This document shows, in pieces, positions 5,619 to 8,360 of a stretch of 8,360 nt of DNA. Numbering within the stretch: the stretch's first letter is position 1; the number at the start of each line of letters is the position of its first letter. The translations under genes and the position numbers were made by a program. Under the pieces are notes generated by a model. The model did not search any database. It saw only the letters and a program-made list of their open reading frames with translations, and was not told the origin of the DNA. The DNA comes from Pedobacter sp. (GTDB lineage Bacteria; Bacteroidota; Bacteroidia; Sphingobacteriales; Sphingobacteriaceae), in NCBI GenBank assembly GCA_030149995.1, contig JASLGV010000117.1, forward strand, positions 1 to 8,360, written 5' to 3'.

Positions 5619-7206
5619 TGTAAAAGAGATTTTTAAAAGGGGGATACCCGAATGGCTTATCCGGTTCAGTATTCTCCTGTTACTTCTGTCGTCGGTATTG
5701 TTATTTGCCATTTCAACGGCCGATGGTACTGCTGCAGCAGGATATTATGGCGCGGAACCGGCCGATATCCAGTTTTCGATGCTCTTGTTTTATGCGGCAG
5801 TTGCCAGTTTTACGGCTCTGGAAAGACGCTTTTTTGAGCGCATTGTTACCCGCGATTACCTGCTGATCTGCATCATACTCGAAATCCTGATTGCTTATTG
5901 TTGTTACAACACGCGCGATCTCTGGCTCGTTTTTGTTTTCCGTTTTTTGCAGGGACTTGTTAATTGCGGCATTACAAGCATTTGTTTGAACCTCCTTTTT
6001 GGCCGTTTGAAATCGGAGCATTCCAGAGAAGTTGGTTACACCATTTTTTATGGGATGATTTTATGTGTTTCACCCCTAACCGCTTTGTTCGCCGCTCCGC
6101 TGATCGAGAATTTCGAATACAATGTGTTGTATAAGGCACTTATTTTTTGCTTTTTACCAAGTGCAGCCTTGCTTTTTGCCTTGCTCAACCGGGCACATGT
6201 ATTGCGAAAGAAACCACTGTACCAACTGGATTGGGCAAGTTTTCTGCTATTTGTTGTTATGCTGATTTTAATTGCTTTTGTGCTGGCGTACGGGCAACAA
6301 AACGATTGGTTTGAAGACCGTGCAATTGTAGGTGCAGCCATTTCGATTGTTATTTTGTTTATACTTTCTGTGGCCCGGCAGCTTACGTTGAGGCGACCTA
6401 CGGTAAATCTGGATATTTTTAAATTCCGCAATTTCAGTATCGGCATTGTTTTCTTAATTATCCTGTACATTATACGGGGTGCTTTCAGTTTAACCAGTAC
6501 TTACTTTATAAACGTTTTGGGGATGGACTCGCTCCATGCCAACGAATTGATGATCTATAATATTTTAGGGGTATTTGCCGGATCTTTTATTGCAGTCAGG
6601 TTTTTAATCTGGCAGCGTATGCTCCGTTTGCTCTGGATAAGTGGTTTTGCCTTGCTGGCTGTGTTTTTTATCTCCATGTGTTTTCTTTTTACAACGGAGG
6701 CCGATGCCGGTACTTTTATCCTGCCTTTGTTTTTGCAAGGGCTGGGCGTGGGGATGGTGATGTCGCCGATTGTGATGTTTATTACTTCTTCGGTACCCGA
6801 ACCATTGAGTCAGTCGGCTGCATCTGTAGGGGTTTTTATCCGCTTTTCTACTTTTAGTTTAAGCCTGGCTTTGGTTAATTTTTTTCAGCTTTACTATAAA
6901 GGCCTGCATCATACCATTATGGAGGAAGGATTGAGTATGTTAAATCTTTCTTTAGGCGGACGGTTAAAGGCTTATCAGCAGGCGCTTGCCGCCCGTGGTA
7001 TGCTGCCGGATGAGGCTGCAAAGGCGGGTGTAGGTTTATTAAGTAAGGCGGTGCAGAAACAGGCTTTCTTACAGTTTTGCGTAAATTATTATGAAGCGAT
7101 TGGCCTGTTGTGCCTGTTTAGTATTTTTATAATCGGTTTACAGCCTGTTATCAGTAAAACGATGATTAATTTAAAAGGAAAGCAGCCGGCGGCCGCCAGT
7201 TTTTAA
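5611..7206 (+). CDS. DHA2-type MFS drug/proton antiporter (EmrB-like), degenerate motifs
   Basis: Inner-membrane transporter of about 531 residues and some 14 helices, paired with the EmrA-like adaptor. I chose ATG 5611-5613, which overlaps the adaptor's stop (ATGAATAG); ATG 5602 (534 residues) or GTG 5578 (542 residues) are alternatives, as no Shine-Dalgarno decides. DHA2 features include RFLQGLVNCG (111-120, motif B), GQQNDWF (228-234), FLQGLGVGMVMSPIV (374-388), and a long loop before the last helix (about 428-488), as in EmrB. Oddly, the loop after helix 2 (ALERRFFERIVTRDY, 69-83) lacks the Gly and Asp of motif A, and helix 5 (MILCVSPLTALFAAPL, 149-164) lacks the GPxxGG pattern of motif C. 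This may mark a Bacteroidota subgroup rather than damage, because the frame is intact. Substrates are unknown; toxic hydrophobic compounds are the usual guess. Confidence 0.9.
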   Translation: MNSVKEIFKRGIPEWLIRFSILLLLLSSVLLFAISTADGTAAAGYYGAEPADIQFSMLLFYAAVASFTALERRFFERIVTRDYLLICIILEILIAYCCYNTRDLWLVFVFRFLQGLVNCGITSICLNLLFGRLKSEHSREVGYTIFYGMILCVSPLTALFAAPLIENFEYNVLYKALIFCFLPSAALLFALLNRAHVLRKKPLYQLDWASFLLFVVMLILIAFVLAYGQQNDWFEDRAIVGAAISIVILFILSVARQLTLRRPTVNLDIFKFRNFSIGIVFLIILYIIRGAFSLTSTYFINVLGMDSLHANELMIYNILGVFAGSFIAVRFLIWQRMLRLLWISGFALLAVFFISMCFLFTTEADAGTFILPLFLQGLGVGMVMSPIVMFITSSVPEPLSQSAASVGVFIRFSTFSLSLALVNFFQLYYKGLHHTIMEEGLSMLNLSLGGRLKAYQQALAARGMLPDEAAKAGVGLLSKAVQKQAFLQFCVNYYEAIGLLCLFSIFIIGLQPVISKTMINLKGKQPAAASF

Positions 7207-7243
7207 ATAAAAAAAGCGCATGTTTCATGCGCTTTTTTTATTT
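7205..7243. terminator. Bidirectional intrinsic terminator between MFS and kinase genes
   Basis: A perfect 18-bp inverted repeat: left arm 7205-7222, loop TTT at 7223-7225, right arm 7226-7243. The core GCGCATG/CATGCGC is G/C-rich and is flanked by seven A on the left and seven T on the right. Either strand therefore gives a hairpin followed by a U tract. It starts inside the MFS stop codon and ends 14 bases before the stop of the convergent PfkB-type gene, so it can end both transcripts. Confidence 0.93.
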
Positions 7244-7257
7244 GTACCGGAAGTGTA

Positions 7258-8178
7258 TTAAGCTTCTATGCTGAAAGTACTCAGGTTAACAAACTCCTGA
7301 ACTCTTTCTGCAACTTCTTCGTTCGTCAGGTTTAATATTTTTTCTGTACCGAATTTCTCCACGCAGAATGATGCCAGGGCAGAACCGTAAATGATGGCAT
7401 TTTTCATGTTGTTGAAATTAACGGTTCCAACTTTAGCCATGTAGCCGATAAAGCCACCGGCAAAGGTATCACCGGCACCGGTTGGATCGAATACTTCTGC
7501 AAGCGGCAATGCAGGTGCAGAGAAGATTTTATTTTCGTGGAACAATAAAGCACCGTGTTCGCCTTTTTTAATAATCAGGTATTTAGGGCCTAATGTTAAT
7601 ATTTTACGGGCAGCTTTTACCAATGAGTATTCGCCCGAAAGCTGACGCGCTTCTGCATCGTTAATGGTTAATACATCTACCAGTTTAATGGTTTCAAACA
7701 GATCGTCCATCATAATGTCCATCCAGAAGTTCATGGTATCCATTACGATTAACTTAGGGCGGTTTTTAAGCCTTTTAATAACCGTTTGCTGTACCTGCGG
7801 GCTTAAGTTGCCCAACATTAAGTATTCGCAGTCCTGATAATTGTCTGGAATAATCGGATCAAAGTTTTCCAATACATTCAGCTCGGTTGTTATTGTATCG
7901 CGGCTATTCATATCATTGTGGTATTTACCCGACCAATAAAATGTTTTTTCGCCAGCTTTAATTTGTAAACCTTCGGTATCAATGCCGTGTTCTTTGAAAG
8001 ATTCAATATCTTTTTGAGGGAAGTCATCACCTACAACACCTACAATTTTTGTATTTTTATAGAAATAAGAAGCAGCTAAACTGGCGTAAGTTGCGGCACC
8101 ACCCACTATTTTGTCTGTTTTTCCGAAAGGTGTCTCAATAGCGTCAAAAGCTACACTACCTATGATTATCAGGCTCAT
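7258..8178 (-). CDS. PfkB/ribokinase-family sugar or nucleoside kinase
   Basis: A 306-residue cytoplasmic ATP-dependent kinase of normal family length. It begins with LIIIGSVAFDAIETP (3-17) and has the substrate-side GG signature at 26-27 (VGGAATYASLAASY). The ATP-side signature DPTGAGDTFAGGF is at 231-243, where Asp237 is the expected catalytic base. The NDAEA motif (173-177, an NxxE-type metal/ATP site) and KKGEHGA (204-210) are also present. An MDTMNFW stretch at 146-152 occurs in an unspecified subgroup of these kinases. The substrate could be a sugar, a sugar phosphate or a nucleoside; neither neighbour helps, and it does not look like phosphofructokinase or ribokinase specifically. It is transcribed alone and converges on the efflux operon. 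No Shine-Dalgarno precedes the ATG; the leader is A/T-rich. Confidence 0.92.
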   Translation of the reverse strand: MSLIIIGSVAFDAIETPFGKTDKIVGGAATYASLAASYFYKNTKIVGVVGDDFPQKDIESFKEHGIDTEGLQIKAGEKTFYWSGKYHNDMNSRDTITTELNVLENFDPIIPDNYQDCEYLMLGNLSPQVQQTVIKRLKNRPKLIVMDTMNFWMDIMMDDLFETIKLVDVLTINDAEARQLSGEYSLVKAARKILTLGPKYLIIKKGEHGALLFHENKIFSAPALPLAEVFDPTGAGDTFAGGFIGYMAKVGTVNFNNMKNAIIYGSALASFCVEKFGTEKILNLTNEEVAERVQEFVNLSTFSIEA

Positions 8179-8214
8179 ATGATTTTTTTTAAATTATTTT
8201 CATTTTTTTCGGTA

Positions 8215-8222
8215 CAAATATT
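8215..8222 (-). promoter_or_regulatory. Candidate -7 element of the PfkB-type kinase gene
   Basis: Read leftward the bases are AATATTTG, seven of eight matching TAnnTTTG, with a TTAG (8246-8243) 20 bases upstream as a weak -33. The leader to the ATG would be about 30 bases. It overlaps the candidate tRNA promoter on the other strand. Confidence 0.35.
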
Positions 8223-8254
8223 GCATAAATAATTTAAAAGCCCTAATATTGCAT
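8217..8254. repeat. Pair of 10-bp direct repeats
   Basis: AATATTGCAT occurs at 8217-8226 and again at 8245-8254, 28 bases apart start to start, in the 128-bp gap between the divergent kinase and tRNA genes. The copies coincide with the -33 and -7 boxes proposed for the tRNA promoter, so they may reflect promoter structure or a protein-binding pair. Confidence 0.6.
8221..8251 (+). promoter_or_regulatory. Candidate promoter of tRNA-Asn
   Basis: TTG at 8221-8223, 20 bases, then TAATATTG at 8244-8251 resembles the Bacteroidota -33/-7 promoter with seven of eight -7 positions. Transcription would start near 8257, about 50 bases before the tRNA, which is reasonable for a processed leader. Confidence 0.4.
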
Positions 8255-8306
8255 TCCCAAAACAACGAGCTTTTTACAGTTTAAAAAGCAGTTTTGAAGA
8301 CCGGAT

Positions 8307-8360
8307 TCCCGAATAGCTCAGCCGGTTAGAGCATCTGACTGTTAATCAGAGGGTCGCTGG
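8307..8360 (+). tRNA. tRNA-Asn (anticodon GTT), cut by window end
   Basis: A 5' acceptor strand TCCCGAA (8307-8313) is followed by T8-A9, a D stem GCTC/GAGC (8316-8319 and 8329-8332) and a D loop containing GG. The anticodon stem TCTGA/TCAGA (8334-8338 and 8346-8350) encloses loop CTGTTAA. The anticodon GTT at 8341-8343 decodes asparagine codons AAC and AAU. A five-base variable loop and the 5' side of the T stem (GCTGG) end at the window edge, so the T loop, acceptor 3' strand and any encoded CCA are not seen. Confidence 0.93.

Noticed and set aside
4956..5711. Leftward open frames of 83-130 codons across the adaptor and MFS genes
   Set aside because: They are antisense to well-recognised proteins, have low-complexity products without domains, and reflect the codon use of the true genes.
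5713..6470. Leftward open frames of 102 and 140 codons opposite the MFS gene
   Set aside because: Antisense shadows of hydrophobic helix codons, giving Lys/Ser-rich products with no recognisable family.
8307..8360. tRNA-Asn as an attachment site for an integrated element
   Set aside because: The 3' end of the tRNA, where attachment cores lie, is outside the window, and no integrase or phage gene is seen.
1..8360. CRISPR array, insertion sequence or defence island
   Set aside because: No regularly spaced repeats, transposase motifs, terminal inverted repeats or defence-type domains are present on either strand.

Overview
The window looks like chromosomal DNA of a Bacteroidota member, most likely Sphingobacteriaceae (Pedobacter or Mucilaginibacter type). 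The pointers are the phytoene desaturase and single-chain CrtYcd-type lycopene cyclase, the near absence of Shine-Dalgarno sequences before the starts, A/T-rich leaders with TAnnTTTG-like promoter elements, and moderate GC content. The assignment comes from protein character and sequence style; no database search was possible.

Layout. (1) 1-2291 is a carotenoid locus. The N-terminal half of phytoene desaturase CrtI runs leftward off the window. Diverging from it is a tightly packed rightward operon: an uncharacterised exported helical protein, a CrtYcd-type lycopene cyclase, and a 77-residue cytochrome b5-like protein. The junctions are TAA directly followed by ATG, then a one-base TAATG overlap. 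CrtI desaturates phytoene to lycopene and the cyclase closes the ends, so a beta-carotene-type product is expected. Phytoene synthase and any ketolase or hydroxylase must lie outside the window. (2) 2283-7206 is a multidrug-type efflux cassette. A leftward AraC-family regulator is divergent from a three-gene operon encoding a TolC-like outer-membrane channel, an EmrA-like membrane fusion protein and a 14-helix DHA2-type MFS transporter. Together these make a full envelope-spanning pump. (3) An 18-bp perfect hairpin at 7205-7243 ends this operon and, read the other way, the convergent gene after it. (4) 7258-8178 is a leftward PfkB/ribokinase-family kinase of unknown substrate. (5) A tRNA-Asn (anticodon GTT) starts at 8307 and is cut by the window end in its T arm. 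The 128-bp gap before it holds a 10-bp direct repeat and overlapping candidate promoters for the tRNA and the kinase.

Most of the window is well explained by known families. The least explained items are the secreted protein at 844-1377, the small b5 protein in the carotenoid operon, the MFS pump with eroded signature motifs, and the small regulatory structures between divergent genes. I see no CRISPR array, insertion sequence, phage gene or clear new defence or biosynthetic system.
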